From NCBI GenBank assembly GCA_949752795.1, contig OX457061.1, positions 124,082,152 to 124,146,151 on the forward strand: a stretch of DNA of 64,000 nucleotides, written 5' to 3'. The stretch comes from Hyperoodon ampullatus (taxonomy: Eukaryota > Chordata > Mammalia > Artiodactyla > Ziphiidae). Shown here in pieces: positions 49,540 through 61,520 of the stretch (positions are counted from its first letter, which is position 1; each line of letters starts with the position of its first letter). Position numbers and translations under genes: made by a program. Under the pieces are notes generated by a model, which was not told the origin of the DNA, made no database searches, and saw only the letters and a program-made list of their open reading frames with translations.

Positions 49540-50560
49540 TTATTTATATGCTGTATTCTCTTCTTCCTTTTATTTTGTACTTTTTAAAATTAATCTTATC
49601 TGTGTTCTTTCTGAGCAGAATATAGCTAGAACCCAATTTGAGAGCATATCTTTTAATAAAGGAATTCCCATTAAATAGAAAATCTAATATGTTGGGTTAT
49701 GACTTCTATGCCATATTTATTTTTTGCTTATTTTTATTATTTTTATTGTTTCTGATGGTCTCTTAATGATTAAAAAAAAACATTTATCTGTATGGTTTCA
49801 CATCTATGAATTTGGAGGTTCTGCTACACATCCCTACTTACTAGTAATTACCTTCATAATTCACAATTTTCCCAACATATGCTTTTTTACCACTGATATG
49901 AGAGTTTGGAGATATTTAGTTCACTTTTACTTCTCTTCCCTGTCTTTCTTACTACTATTTCCAAATGCTAAATTTTTGGAAAATGTACTGAATTTCGTTT
50001 CAAGGCTGTTTTTATTATTTACTTTGTGTTTTTCCCTTGGCTAGACATTTTCCTTAGATGAATTCCACAGAGATGGCTCCTGGATGGGATGTTGTCTAAT
50101 TTTGCACATGTTCCAATATGTCTTTCTATTGTCTTCCAATATGAATAGTAACTGTACTCATGTTTGGTGTTTGCATCATAACCCTTCCTTTCAGAGCCTA
50201 CATGTCTTATTCCCTTATCTAATATGACCCTGTGACCAGATTTTCCTTTTTAAAAAGATACTCATCTAATTACCTTTCCGTATGAAGGTATCTGTCTTCC
50301 CATCTTAAAACCTGTGTGACATATTTTTATGAAAACAGCTCAAAATTTTAAGATGCTATGTCTAGGTTTATCTAATTTTTTCAGTGTTTTTGTCTAATTT
50401 TGATTTTCCTTTCATCTCTAATTTTAGTTTTCCCTGAAAATAACGTCCTATTTATTAATCTCACAAAATTTTCTTTTTATTTTTTCTAATTTTTTCTCTC
50501 CTTGTTGGACATTTATTATTCAAATGGTTAATATGGTCAAGTATTATACATGTTTACTCT
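49540..50560 (-). mobile_element. Probable old L1 fragment, antisense
   Basis: T-rich plus strand with 'ctaatatgttgggttatgac' (49685) and 'ctgtatggtttcacatcta' (49788), reminiscent of reversed L1. The 106-codon frame at 49724-50044 is hydrophobic because the strand is T-rich. Low confidence. Confidence 0.3.
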
Positions 50561-51718
50561 TTTCACCTGTAATATATATGTCTTTGCATTGTTATGTTTC
50601 CTTAAGGTAATTCCATCATGTAATCAACCAGTGGTATCCAAAGTGGAGCACATGCAGCCCAGAAGTTGTGCAGGATGATCCTGGGGATAAGGAAACTGTT
50701 CTGAATTTCAGAAATCACAGATCACATGCACGTGCTAAGTGGTGGGTTGTACAGTGTAGAAGCCTGAACACAGGCACCCTCAATTGCTTGCTCACTTTCA
50801 GTGTATTGCAAGCTATTTTGGGTTATGTTTGCACTGTTTTGGATTATCTTATTCCCTTTCATTGATGACCTGACTTATGTCATTTTCCTCCATAAAGCTC
50901 TAACCATGGCAAACACTGTCATTTTAGCTCTTTGTGACTGAACTAAGTTTTAGAATGTGTAAATGGTTAATGGTGAAACTGTTCCGGGAAGGTAACAAGA
51001 AAATGTTAGCCCTGTCCTCTGTGAGCTAGAAATGATCAAAGCAAGATTTCTGACACCTGTTTGAAAGCAGTGCTAGGACTATAAATCATTAAACTGGCTG
51101 TATATTAGGAGAAAAATATACATCAAATTTGTCAAAATCACAGGTGGAAAACATAAACTTGATTCGAGAAAACATCACATGACTGTTTCAGGAGACAGAT
51201 TCTGCTCTATACTTAATTCCCTATCTGCTCATGAGGTTAACTGAACTTTTACTGTTAGAGTTTAAAAAAAAAGAACAAGATTTTTAAAAGGAAAGAACTA
51301 AATAAAATGTGGGCTAAAGTAAAAATATCAATATACACCGTTGTCTTTGAAGGGTGATCAATAATTACACCATAGTGAATGAAATAATCGTCTAAGCCAC
51401 CACTGGTAGCCCCTGCCTGCTGCTGGCATTCAAGTTACATGAAGATGCCTCTCAAGTTGCTGTGCTTTGCCCTGTCCCTCTTCAAAGGGAAACAAGCCTC
51501 TTTGAGAAAGAGGGTGTTTGCCATATATAGGGAAGAAAGGAAATTTTAGTTAGGAACATCTAATTTTTGCTCAGATTCGTTTTAGGGATATACGCATGAG
51601 AGCATCCACTAACAGAGCTGAGGAGTTGAAGATAAAAAGCAAGGTTCCAAGAAAAAAGAGTTTAGTATATGTAAGTATCCATCATGACAGCCAAGAGAGA
51701 AAGGAATATACAATGTGC
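50561..51718. other. Non-coding DNA, no gene recognised
   Basis: The phrase 'accagtggtatccaaagtgg' near 50629 resembles the end of a hAT-type DNA transposon, but I could not find its matching inverted end. Nothing else was recognised. Confidence 0.4.
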
Positions 51719-51732
51719 AAAAAAGTAGATGG

Positions 51733-52104
51733 AGGGACTTCCTGGTGGCGCAGTGGTTGGGAATCCACCTGCCAATGCAGGGGACACGGGTTCGAGCCCT
51801 GGTCTGGGAAGATCCCACAAGCTGCGGAGCAACTAAGCCCGTGCGCCACAACTACTGAGCCTGTGCTTTAGAGCCCATGCGCCACAACTACTGAGCCCGC
51901 GAACCACAACTACTGAAGCCCGTGTGCCTAGAGCCCGTGCTCTACAACAAGAGAAGCCACCACAATGAGAAGCCCAAGCACTGCAACAAAGTGTAGCCCC
52001 CGCTCGCCGCAACTAGAGAAAGCCCGCACTCAGCCACAAAGACCCAACGCTGCCAAAAATAAATAAATAATTAAAAAAATAAAAACACTTGGAGTTTAAA
52101 AAGA
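51733..52104 (+). mobile_element. CHR-type SINE, long form
   Basis: Sense copy starting 'agggacttcctggtggcgca' with B box 'ggttcgagccc' near 51789, three 'cacaactactga' modules, 'agaagccaccacaatgagaa', and an A-rich tail containing 'aaataaataaataatt'. A 14-base target duplication ('aaaaaagtagatgg') is at 51719-51732 and 52105-52118. Confidence 0.95.
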
Positions 52105-52118
52105 AAAAAAGTAGATGG

Positions 52119-53454
52119 TATGCACTCACAGGATTTAACACAATATATACATTTTGGGGAATTGATGTCTTCATGAAAATAAATTGCAAGTCATGTTAGA
52201 TTTTGGGTCAATATCTAAGAAGCAAAATAAAGTGCTTCTACCCTCAGTCCCTCCCAAATATTTGGATGGAGGATACATTGTGAAGAAAGAGGTGACACGA
52301 CATCACCATGCTTGCCTGAGATAGCTTTCCTACAATCGAATCTCTCCCCACCCTCTTCTTGAGAGATGGCTTTTGCCCACCCCAAGCTACCCCACGACTT
52401 TCTGCCAGAGGGAGCAAACGTCCAGAAGTTGCCACCCAAGGGACAGGCTGCCTCCAAGACAACGTGTCACCTTACCTTGGTGTTCCCAAAAGAGACACCC
52501 ATCACTGCCAAACCCCACCTTTGGCTGATAAACCAGCACTCATGAGTTCATTCATTCTGTGAATTCGAGCCAAACGTCTGTAAACACCTGCCGTCTGGAA
52601 GAATCCAAATCAGGACTCACCAATGTCAAGAGAAGAGAGAAGAGGTCATGAGATTCAGGGACACAGAGGCTCTTTTCCACCTGACGCCTAGTCAGGGAGA
52701 GAACCCGCCCACCTTCTTTCCCCTGATAGGGTCTCACCTGAGAGTGGACTGCCCACCCTACTTCTGACATTAGTCACCACCCTTCCCTGACCACGGCTAA
52801 TGCAGAAACTACGTTATGAGCTGGGATATGTTATGGTTAGAAGGTCAAATTTCCTTGGAACTCTGCTTTCTTGAAAACTGATGTAAAGAGCTGTTGCTAC
52901 TAAACCGTCCTCTTCTTTGTCTAATCTATCTCTACTCATATAGCAGTTTTTTAATGTTAATGTTTGAACAAAGCAAGAATATATAGAAAGAAAATTATAT
53001 AAAGGAATGATGTGAGAAACAAACCGTATCCTTAACACACTGTAATTAATCTATTCGTATTTACTTCAAAAAGATACATTTTCAAAGTTCTTTGTTCTTT
53101 TATTCCCAGGTGCATATTAAAAACCTTTTCAATGGTCTACTCAACAAGGCAATAGCAAGTTAAACATTTAAAAATTTCAACACATACCATTTGGGTTTAT
53201 GCATGCTCAGAGTCCTGAATTTATTAAATTATTATTTACATTCTACTTGGGAAAACTTTTATATACAAATTTTTACTGTAAAATGAAATAAGGGCAACAC
53301 ATTACTATCATTCCTCCAATTTATACATTTTGATTCAGTTTTGTGTGATGACTAAGATTAGTATTTTTGGCATCTCTCGAACCCAATATCTTTTTTTTTT
53401 TGGAGATGAGTGCAATTTGGTAACTTTGTTTTTTCTTTCTTTTTTTTCAATGGA
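52119..53454. other. Non-coding DNA, no gene recognised
   Basis: A GC-richer patch at 52300-52790 is open for 65-80 codons on both strands without any recognisable motif. The rest is AT-rich. Confidence 0.4.
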
Positions 53455-53468
53455 AAGGCTATTTATTT

Positions 53469-53672
53469 ATTTATTTATTTGCGGTACGCGGGCCTCTCAC
53501 TGTTGTGGCCTCTCCCATTGCGGAGCACAGGCTCCGGACGCGCAAGCTCAGCGGCCATGGCTCACGGGCCCAGCCGCTCCGCGGCATGTGGGATCTTCCC
53601 GGACCAGGGCACGAACCCGTGTCCCCTGCATCGGCAGGCGGACTCTCAACCACTGCGCTACCAGGGAAGCCC
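53469..53672 (-). mobile_element. CHR-type SINE, short form, antisense
   Basis: ATTT-type tail, then 'gcggtacgcgggcctctcac' to 'gcgctaccagggaagccc'. The target duplication 'aaggctatttattt' lies at 53455-53468 and 53673-53686. The B box, read in reverse as 'gggcacgaacccgtg', is well preserved. Confidence 0.95.
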
Positions 53673-53686
53673 AAGGCTATTTATTT

Positions 53687-54379
53687 TAATCTTTCTTTAC
53701 TATCATAGTAAACTTCTTGCTTCTGTTTTTATTGGTGACATAACACAAGGAGTCTGATCAGATCGTCAAGGCAGACTTGTATAGATTAGATATTTTTCCC
53801 ACTACCAAGCCTGATGATTTCAGCGATACAAGTAACTTCAGGTACAGGCAAAGCAGGAGGACAGCCCTTCAACAAGTCCCTGGGTCTTTCTTCCTCCTGC
53901 TTCTCCCATCCCATCTGTTTTATCCAGACTATCGGAGGTTTCTAAGTGAGGTTTTCAGTCTCTTCTCTGACAAGAAGGGCAATCTGTGTCATGAGACATC
54001 TCCACATTATGTTCAGATGATTATATAGATCATGGAATATTTTTCAGGAAGCCGTGTCTCAAAAATCCACAGATTTAATTTTTAATAGGCAATTGCACAC
54101 AACAGAGACATTGTGATAAAACATTCCATAGATAGAAACATTTGGTACATTTTCTAGTTGGTATTTCCCTAGCATGTTTACAAGTTGATTAGACTAGCTC
54201 CTGCACTTTTCCTCTTTTCCAGCGATCTCTCTCCAGTAGAAAAAGTAACTGAAATGCAGACCACTGACTTCCCAAGAGATCCTGACTAAAACGTTCAAGT
54301 CAAGAACCACTGAACAACATTTGATATCATTCATAAAAGTCCCTGCCACACCTTGCATCTAAGATCTGATACTTGGATT
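53687..54379. other. Non-coding DNA, no gene recognised
   Basis: Nothing identified. An 83-codon frame at 53777-54028 has no family motif. Confidence 0.4.
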
Positions 54380-54530
54380 CTCATTGATTTATAGTAAGCT
54401 CATGAATCACATGCTTCATGAGAATATTCAGTTTATTTCACCATCACATCCACTGCATTAAGGTAAGGTTTGGCACGTAAGAGTTCCAGTATATTTTTTG
54501 AATCAGTAAATGAATGAATGAGGGAGAAGG
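54380..54530 (+). mobile_element. L2 LINE 3' end remnant
   Basis: Sense L2 tail wording: 'tagtaagctcatgaatcac', 'aaggtttggcacgtaagagt', 'aatcagtaaatgaatgaatg'. The ordered match to the L2 3' end is good although diverged. Confidence 0.55.
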
Positions 54531-54831
54531 GAATGGCCAGTTCATGTTAAACTGCACAGAAGGAACAATTTGGGGACCATGGCTGGGGCAGTTCTATCAA
54601 GAAAAATTTTATGTTAGAGCTAATGATGATTGGGTTTCCTTGATTTGTTTACAATAACCTTGTAGATTGTTTAGACTTAAGAGTAATAAGGTTATGGATT
54701 AACTTGGAATTTAATAACTACAAATAATAAAACCCAGCTAATGGAAGTGATTTTTTAATTACACTTTGTAGGAGGTTTTACGGCAGCCACTTAAAAACAA
54801 ATCAAATCTATCAAGCCAGCCAGCCAACCAA

Positions 54832-54858
54832 ACACACACACACACACACACACACACA
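54832..54858. repeat. (CA)13 microsatellite
   Basis: A perfect CA run immediately upstream of a MIR remnant and downstream of CCAG/CCAA repeats near 54815-54830. Confidence 0.95.
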
Positions 54859-54859
54859 G

Positions 54860-55075
54860 GCTTTGGATAGAGATAGGCTGTATGTAAATTCTCACAATGC
54901 TGCTTCCAGGGGTATGACGTTTGACAAGTTATCCAACCATTCTGTGCCTTTATTTCCTATAAAGTGAGCACTGTAATAGAGCATCCGTGATGGGAACACT
55001 CTGAGAATAAGACTGATACACATGAAACACGTGTTTGGGAGCAGTATCCAACCCAGATAATGTTCAGCAAATGTT
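54860..55075 (+). mobile_element. MIR SINE remnant
   Basis: Sense MIR order: 'ctttggatagagatagg', 'ggtatgacgtttgacaagtt', 'atccaaccattctgtgcctt', 'tatttcctataaagtgagca', and the end 'ataatgttcagcaaatgtta'. Near full length but strongly diverged. Confidence 0.65.
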
Positions 55076-55682
55076 AGTTATGGTTACTTTTATCATCCTT
55101 TAAAAATTACCATAATACTATCAATTTCTAATGTTTCCAATAACTCATAAAAAAAACCCAAAAGCCTGTCACTTGAGCATTAAGAAAGTGATTGTAGAAG
55201 AATAAGCAATTGAAATATTAAGAAGACAATATTTTCTCCACTTAAATGTATTGTTTGTAATTTATTAATATATAGAGTACATTTAAGCGGACAAAATATA
55301 ATTCTAACAGCATTCATTACCTTCCTAATATAGTAATAAGTCCTTCTGATGTATTGTGCGAACACAGGAGAGATAACATAGATCAGAGGAAAAAAACATC
55401 CTGATCAAAAGAAACAAACTATTGTAATAGCTCTAGCATTCTGTGAAGACAGGAGCCGGAGGAACAAACGCATGCGACTTCTGATGAAGTCTGGTTTTAT
55501 ATTTCAATTGAAAAGCCAAGAGGAGCATTCAGGAAAAGTCGGCCGCAATTGAGTTTAGGATCTCTAGTCTTCGCTTTTCTCACCTGATAAATGAGAGCCC
55601 TGAATTCGATCCTCTATCAACTATGTACGGTTTTTAGAGAGTCCTTTCTTGATCATCAAAAGCTACAAATACCTGAGGTCTT
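55076..55682. other. Non-coding DNA, no gene recognised
   Basis: AT-rich first half, ordinary second half. No feature identified. Confidence 0.45.
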
Positions 55683-56149
55683 TGTGTTCGTTTCCTAACA
55701 AATCATCACAGACATGGTGGCTGAAACAATACAAATGTATTAGTGTAAGGTTCTGAGGCCGGAAGTTCTAAAATCAAGCTGTTAGCTGGGGGCTGAGTTC
55801 CTTCTGGGGGCGAATCATTTCCCTTGTCTTTTCCAGCTTCATAGAGGCTCTGAATGCCTGGCCCGTGCGTGGCCCCTTTCTGTCCTCAATACCAGCAATG
55901 CAGGTAGAGCTCTTCTCACCTACATAGAATTACTTTCTTCTTCTCTCCTTCTCCACACTCAAGGACTCTTGTGAGTATACTGGGCCCACCTGAATAATCC
56001 AAGATAATCTCCCCAATTGAAGGTTATCTGATTAGCAACCTTAATCCCATCTGTTACTTTAATTCCCTTTGCTGTGCAATTTGACATATCCAAGGGTCCC
56101 AGGGATTAGGATATGGATTTCTTTGGGAATCACTATACCGCCTGCCACA
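55683..56149 (+). mobile_element. ERVL-like solo LTR (MLT2-type, name uncertain)
   Basis: Starts 'tgtgttcgtttcctaacaaa' and ends 'gcctgccaca', giving TG...CA termini about 467 bases apart. Internal phrases such as 'ggaagttctaaaatcaagct', 'ttttccagcttcatagaggc' and 'ctgaataatccaagataatc' are those of a common ancient mammalian LTR. No convincing 5-base duplication survives. No internal viral sequence adjoins it. Confidence 0.65.
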
Positions 56150-57539
56150 AATTTTGACATCAGAATTGTTTTCACACCAAGATTTTTTATTTATTCATTT
56201 TTTTAAATTGGATATATTAACTACTCTAATATTTCTTTTCTTAATTTGGAATACAGCAATAAACAACTTTATCATAATTTGGTCTCGTGAAAAATTAATA
56301 GAAGCATATTTGTAAAGTAACTTGTAAATTGCCAGGCACTCAAGTCTTAATACTCAAGCACATAAAGAACTGTAGATGCTGTAACAGTCAGGAGTGTTAG
56401 CAATAGTGTTTTCATATGGATAATTATTCAGTGTCTTTCGTCTTCAGAGCACAGAAATAGACACTATGAGATCTTGAAAAAATACCTACAAAAGAAGCCC
56501 TTAAGAGTCTTAAAAAATAAATGCATTACATAAAGTCTAGAGATATTACATGCAATAGAGATGTCCTTTATGTCCACTGCATTATCTACTCAAGGAATAA
56601 CTTTTTGTTTCTCGGTGAAGGTTGGATATACTCTCAAAATTTGGGGTAGAAGGAGATATTCCAGATGTTTTTGTTAATTAAAAGCCACATTTCAATTTTC
56701 ATATATTCCTATTATGTGGATACAAGTTGAAAAATAAGTATAGTTATAAAAACTGAAGAGGGCCAAGAATTTGCGGGATGGGGAAATGTTAATTCCAGTA
56801 TTCTAGACCAAACAGAAAAGGTGGGCGTAAGAAGAGGAGTTGAAAGAGTGCACTTAACAGATGCTGATTAAGATGCCATTCTCAGCACAGGAAGTGTAAA
56901 GAGTGGGAGAGGAAGACAAAGCCGCCTGTCAGGGTGGACCTTGAGGGCGTTCAAGGTCTGCCTGTGAGATGAATTTGGCCTAGGAATCTATGCAGTTCAA
57001 AGCCAGAAGATTATGCAACTTTAGAAACTTGAGCTGTAATCTTATAAGATATTTTCAGACTAAGAGAGAGATTTTAAAATGAGTTGACACGATTAAGGTC
57101 CTGGAACAGTAAAAAGATCTAAGTAGCAGAGATTTCAAAGTGCTTCAAGAAGAACCAGACACATTTTGCTGAGCCAAACAATGACATTCTGAAGAGAATA
57201 AAATGAAGTCATAACTCAGTTTGGGAACTGCACTGCAAAAAGTGTTAGCAAAAAACCTGAGAGGGCTGTGCAGGAAAAAGGAAAGCTAAATCATTGTCAT
57301 GACTGGAAAAACCTTTTTAATACAGAATAAAACAAGAGAAAGTAGAGGAAAAGTATACACATAAAATGGAAAGTTTTCAGAAGACAGTTTAGAGCTGACA
57401 ATATTTGTAGAAGAAAAGTTTCTAAATATTTGTTAAAATAAGCAAAATAATTCATAATTACAATAAAATTGATGTTCACTGCTTAATACATATGTATTAC
57501 ACACTGTACTATGTACCTTAAATATATGAATTTATCAGA
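56150..57539. other. Non-coding DNA, no gene recognised
   Basis: AT-rich DNA without recognised elements; the purine-rich area near 56760-57260 shows no open frame of note. Confidence 0.45.
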
Positions 57540-57680
57540 TATTGTTATTCCTGTTTTAAAACTGAGGAAATGAAGACAGAGGTTTGCAGAATGATGTCCC
57601 CACAAACGCACAGCTAAAGGTAGCAAAGCTGACAGCTCTGAATACTGGCAGAGTGGCTTGATACATGCTTTCACCCTTCT
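57540..57680 (-). mobile_element. MIR SINE remnant, antisense
   Basis: Plus strand reads 'ttcctgttttaaaactgagg', 'aaatgaagacagaggtttgc', 'cacaaacgcacagctaaagg', 'ctgacagctctgaatactgg', the reverse of the MIR core in order. Confidence 0.6.
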
Positions 57681-57739
57681 GAAATAATTGACTCTATTCT
57701 TAAAAAGTGCAAGTCTTGGACAGGACTATTCCTCATAAA

Positions 57740-57870
57740 TATATACAGGTATAAAAGGCTTATGATGTGACAGGTTTGCTAGACACTTAAACATACCTAA
57801 TTTTACATCTACTCAATGAACCAAGTATTATCATCTCCATTTCGAATGCCAGTAACTTATGCACGCACCA
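57740..57870 (-). mobile_element. Possible second MIR remnant, antisense
   Basis: Plus strand has 'attttacatctactcaatga', 'accaagtattatcatctcca', 'tttcgaatgccagtaact', similar to the 3' half of MIR in reverse. Weak. Confidence 0.4.
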
Positions 57871-58019
57871 GATTTTGGACAGAGAAACTGGTCACTGACA
57901 CCCTGAAACTTGGGAAGCTTAGTATGGGTGGGGGTTGGTAGTACCTAAATAAACCCAAAATGCATGCATAAATACAAAGCGTGGCACTTGATGAAGGGAA
58001 AATCAAAATATTAACGTAT

Positions 58020-58790
58020 GGAGGAAGAGAAAAGATGTAATTAGGATTACAGGTTCAGGAACATTTTCTCTGGGGAAATGACATTTTTGTTGATATTTGA
58101 AAGATGAGTAAGAGACAACTAATGGGCAAAGGAAGTAGAGAAGAGCTTGATTTGAGGAGGTCAGAGAAGAACACTTGGCTAGACCGTCATGAACATGAGG
58201 AGGAAAATGAATAGTTGAGTCAGAATTAAACAATTAGGACTTGACAAATTAAGGAATTTGGATTTTAAAATAAAATTTGGATTTTATTATAAAAGTAATT
58301 GTGAACAAAAAGAAGTGTTGCTGATCTGATTTGCAATTTGTTAAGTTGAATCTTCCCACTAGAGGAGGAGACTTTGGCAGCAGAAGATGAAAGAAAGGTT
58401 TGAGGTTACGCAAAGTCAGTAAGAGAAACATGAGTGCATTTGGAGGCGAGGTGGACACATGACTGATTGCGAGCAGAGGCTGTAACAAAGAACTGAATTT
58501 CAAGAAGGAGCCTCACGTTCCTGATTCATACAATTACACTGTTTCAGGCTTGGACAAACACCGAACATATAAACCTTAAGTTCACAGGAGAGGTAGGAGC
58601 CAAAGGCAGAACTTGGGAATTTCTGGCAAAGGAATTAATATACTAGGAAAGAGTGAGGTCCTTTACATGGAGAAGGTAGAGTGAGAGATAAAGACAGACG
58701 TGGGCTGAGCCCTGAGGTACTCTAACCATTAGATGCCAGTTGACAGGGAAGAAGAGGTAAATAGGAAAAAAAATCAAAGATGCAGGAAGA
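58020..58790 (-). mobile_element. L2 LINE remnant, antisense
   Basis: The plus strand follows the reverse of L2 coding sequence in order. It has 'gatatttgaaagatgagtaa' (58091), 'ggaatttggattttaaaata' (58253), 'gctgatctgatttgcaattt' (58320) and 'gggctgagccctgaggtact' (58702). The minus-strand frames here keep fragments of the L2 ORF without an intact reverse transcriptase. It is probably the longest L2 piece in the window. Confidence 0.6.
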
Positions 58791-59359
58791 AAATAAGGAG
58801 AATGAGGTAGCACAGAAGTCAGAGCAACATAATTTTACGGTGGAGGCAAGAGTTAACATCTCCAGTGATTCAGAGAGTTCTAGGGGGGAAGAGAGTCACA
58901 AATGAGATCTCCTGCATCTGTGAAGCTGTATCTCAATGGTGGTCACACCACAGTGGGCTCATCCAAAATTAATCCCAACAAGGGTGAAAGGGACAATGAG
59001 AATCTCTGCTGGAGAGATTCAGCCTTCTCCAGAAACAAGAGCTCCATCAGTGCCTGTGTTTCCACCCCTCTATCCTTGGAACCTTGGTGCCTTGGTAGGA
59101 CCTAGGGTTTCTGTGAATGTTCCTGGACCGTTCCCTGGATGTTAGCACACAGAGGCTAATAGGGCTCAGCGAAGTCAATAATGATGTTGAAGGTAGAGGA
59201 GGTGACCACATGATGGAAACGGCCTTTAAATCTAAGATTTCCAGCCCAAAAGCTTGAGATCCTAACAAGTACTCGGTAGTGTTTTAAAACAGACCGAAAT
59301 AAATGATAAGCAAATAAATAAACAGCAAAGCCTAATATCAACATATTCTTTATCCCCTT
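58791..59359. other. Non-coding DNA, no gene recognised
   Basis: Three overlapping frames of 62-73 codons on the two strands near 58902-59268 have no recognised motif. This may still be decayed L2. Confidence 0.35.
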
Positions 59360-59384
59360 AAAATATATAGACAGCCCATTTCCA
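59360..59384 (+). repeat. Left target-site duplication of L1 insertion
   Basis: A 25-base block ('aaaatatatag...cccatttcca') repeated exactly at 59789-59813. The base context is TT at 59358-59359 followed by AAAA, the preferred nick site of the L1 endonuclease. Confidence 0.9.
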
Positions 59385-59658
59385 ATGGGGAAGGGGAAGG
59401 GTAAGCTGTGACAAAGGGAAAGAGAGGCATGGACATATATATACTACCAAACGTAAGGTAGATAGATAGTGGGAAGCAGCCGCAGAGCACAGGGAGATCA
59501 GCTCGGTGCTTTGTGACCGCCTGGAGGGGTGGGATGGGGAGGGTGGGAGGGAGGGAGATGCATGAGGGAGGGGATGTGGGAACAGATGTATATGTATGAC
59601 TGATTCACTTTGTTATAAAGCAGAAACTAATAAAAAAATTAAAAAAAATAAAAAAAAA
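59385..59658 (+). mobile_element. 5'-truncated L1 3' UTR and first A-rich tail
   Basis: The sense L1 3' UTR of the ruminant/whale type: 'gtgggaagcagccgcagagc' (59469), 'gatcagctcggtgctttgtg' (59496), a G-rich 'gggatggggagggtgggagg' tract (59530), 'actgattcactttgttataa' (59599), then an A-rich tail to about 59658. Only the last 250 bases of the element were copied. The usual L1 termination point is followed not by the target duplication but by 130 bases of other sequence, listed next. Confidence 0.85.
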
Positions 59659-59788
59659 GAAATGATGGAGAAGGAGAGTTAGCTGGAAGACTGGGGGAAA
59701 GTAAATGTTCTGTTTTACCAAAAAGATAAAAAATAGGGCTTCTAGGAATAAATATTAATGTGTTTGAAATCAGAACAACAACAACAAA
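59659..59788 (+). mobile_element. Probable L1 3'-transduced segment with second tail
   Basis: Unique-looking sequence lies between the first A-rich tail and the right target duplication. It contains AATAAA at 59747-59752. About 20 bases later a second A-rich tail begins ('aacaacaacaacaaaa', from about 59774). That is the layout expected when L1 transcription reads past its own weak polyadenylation site, uses a downstream one, and the whole transcript is inserted. The source locus is unknown. Confidence 0.65.
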
Positions 59789-59813
59789 AAAATATATAGA
59801 CAGCCCATTTCCA
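59789..59813 (+). repeat. Right target-site duplication of L1 insertion
   Basis: Exact copy of 59360-59384. The leading A bases merge with the second A-rich tail, so the true edge could lie a few bases further right. Confidence 0.9.
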
Positions 59814-61216
59814 GAAGGATTTGTGAGGAGGTGCATTTTAAATGTACGCAAAATATGAAAGAGCATACAACCAAAATTATAAAGGAGATCAACGTTAGAT
59901 CAAATAATATTAACTTATCGACTGACAAACATTTTGGTCAAGGGATTTTGATCACATGGTATCTTAGGCTTGGTTTAAAAAACAAACACAAAAACTGAGT
60001 GCTATATCTCACAAATACCTGATTCAATACACAGCACGAAGAGAGTTTTAACTTCAAAGAAAAGTATATACCCTGACTTGGACTAACTTTGAGATAAATT
60101 TATATTCTGAAGAAGACAAAGGGGTCTCATCAATGCTCACATTGAGGTTAGTTGCACTTCTCATACTGCTCTGGATGAGCTCTGTTTTTATACACACCTG
60201 ACACCTGCCTGTCAAGTGGAAAAGTCCAAGGGCAAAGCAAAAAATGGGGGGGAGAGATGAAATGGAAATACATGTAATCTAAGAAATCCCCTCAATAAAC
60301 TGAGGAAATTAAGACAACTATTGAATGAATATAATCATAAATATTGTTTGTTGTTAGAATGTCTCAAATCTGTATGACAGAAGAGATAAATGAGAAAAAT
60401 CTGGCAACAACTGAGGGAAAATTACTAAATTATAGAGAAATAACATTGAATTTGATTTAAAGACACAGATAATGATGGCACTATAATTAATATACTATTA
60501 GTGGCAATTACTTTTTGAAAACAGGTAGAACAAACGTAAATTGACTGTATCCTGTTGACTTCCTAAGTAGAGTGTGCTGTTATAAACTCAAACTCTAATC
60601 AAATACAGAACCATTCACAGATTAAAGTGAAAGACAATGGTTTTCACTACAAATTTCTTGTTCCTCTAAAGTGAGGTAAACATATCAGTGGTGATGAATT
60701 TACAACATAATGCTAATTTGCTAATTTTCAGAGCCTGTAATAATATTATGTTGAATTATTTTTGAACACATAGGAGTGAAAATAACAGAAAAATTAAACA
60801 CAGTCACCTAAATGTGTGCAAATAGAAGATAACTATTATTTGTAAGAGATGATGGAATTCTTGGGGAAAAGTTTAGGAATGAAGAAAAGTCAGGGTAATG
60901 TCTTACAGTAAACCCCTCAGTGCTAGGATACTTCATGCAATCATCTTCTTTCTAAGCTGCACCAAACACTGACTGAGAGCTGTAATGATGACACCCATGT
61001 GCTAAAGACAGGGTTTCTCTCCTGCAGAGGAGGATGGTACCCATCCAACCGTCAGATTTCCAATGAAGCCCGTCTTCATAATGTGCATGCATCATTTTTG
61101 CTGTTGTTACTTGTGTTTTTGTCTGGTCTCCTCAATTATTTGTAGTTTCCAGCTATTTCATTAATCCTACATAAATGTGACTTTCAATTGCTATAGATTG
61201 AAAATACAATTGGAAT
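59814..61216. other. AT-rich non-coding DNA
   Basis: Nothing recognised. Confidence 0.5.
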
Positions 61217-61231
61217 CACCTACTAAAATCT

Positions 61232-61505
61232 TTTTTTTTTTTTGTCTGCATTGGGTCTTCGTTGCTGCACGTAGGCTTTCTCCAGTTGCGACGAGAGGGG
61301 GCTACTCTTCGTTGCGGTGCGTGGGCTTCTTATTGCGGTGGCTTCTCTTGTTGCGGAGCACGGGCTCTAGGTGTGCGAGCTTCATTAGTTGTGGCTCACG
61401 GGCTTAGTTGCTCCGTGGCATGTGGATCTTCCCGGACCAGGGCTCGAACCCGTGTCCCCTGCATTGGCAGGCAGATTCTTAACCACTGCGCCACCAGAGG
61501 AGCCC
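61232..61505 (-). mobile_element. CHR-type SINE, long form, antisense
   Basis: Reverse copy from poly(T) and 'gtctgcattgggtcttcgtt' to 'gccaccagaggagcccc'. One 'actactga'-type module is present. A perfect 15-base target duplication ('cacctactaaaatct') is at 61217-61231 and 61506-61520. Its last bases ('agaggagcc' against the family's 'agggaagcc') are mutated. Frames up to 145 codons cross it and are shadows. Confidence 0.95.
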
Positions 61506-61520
61506 CACCTACTAAAATCT

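Noticed and set aside
50629..50660. hAT-like transposon end
   Set aside because: Only one end-like phrase was found, with no matching inverted end or 8-base duplication.
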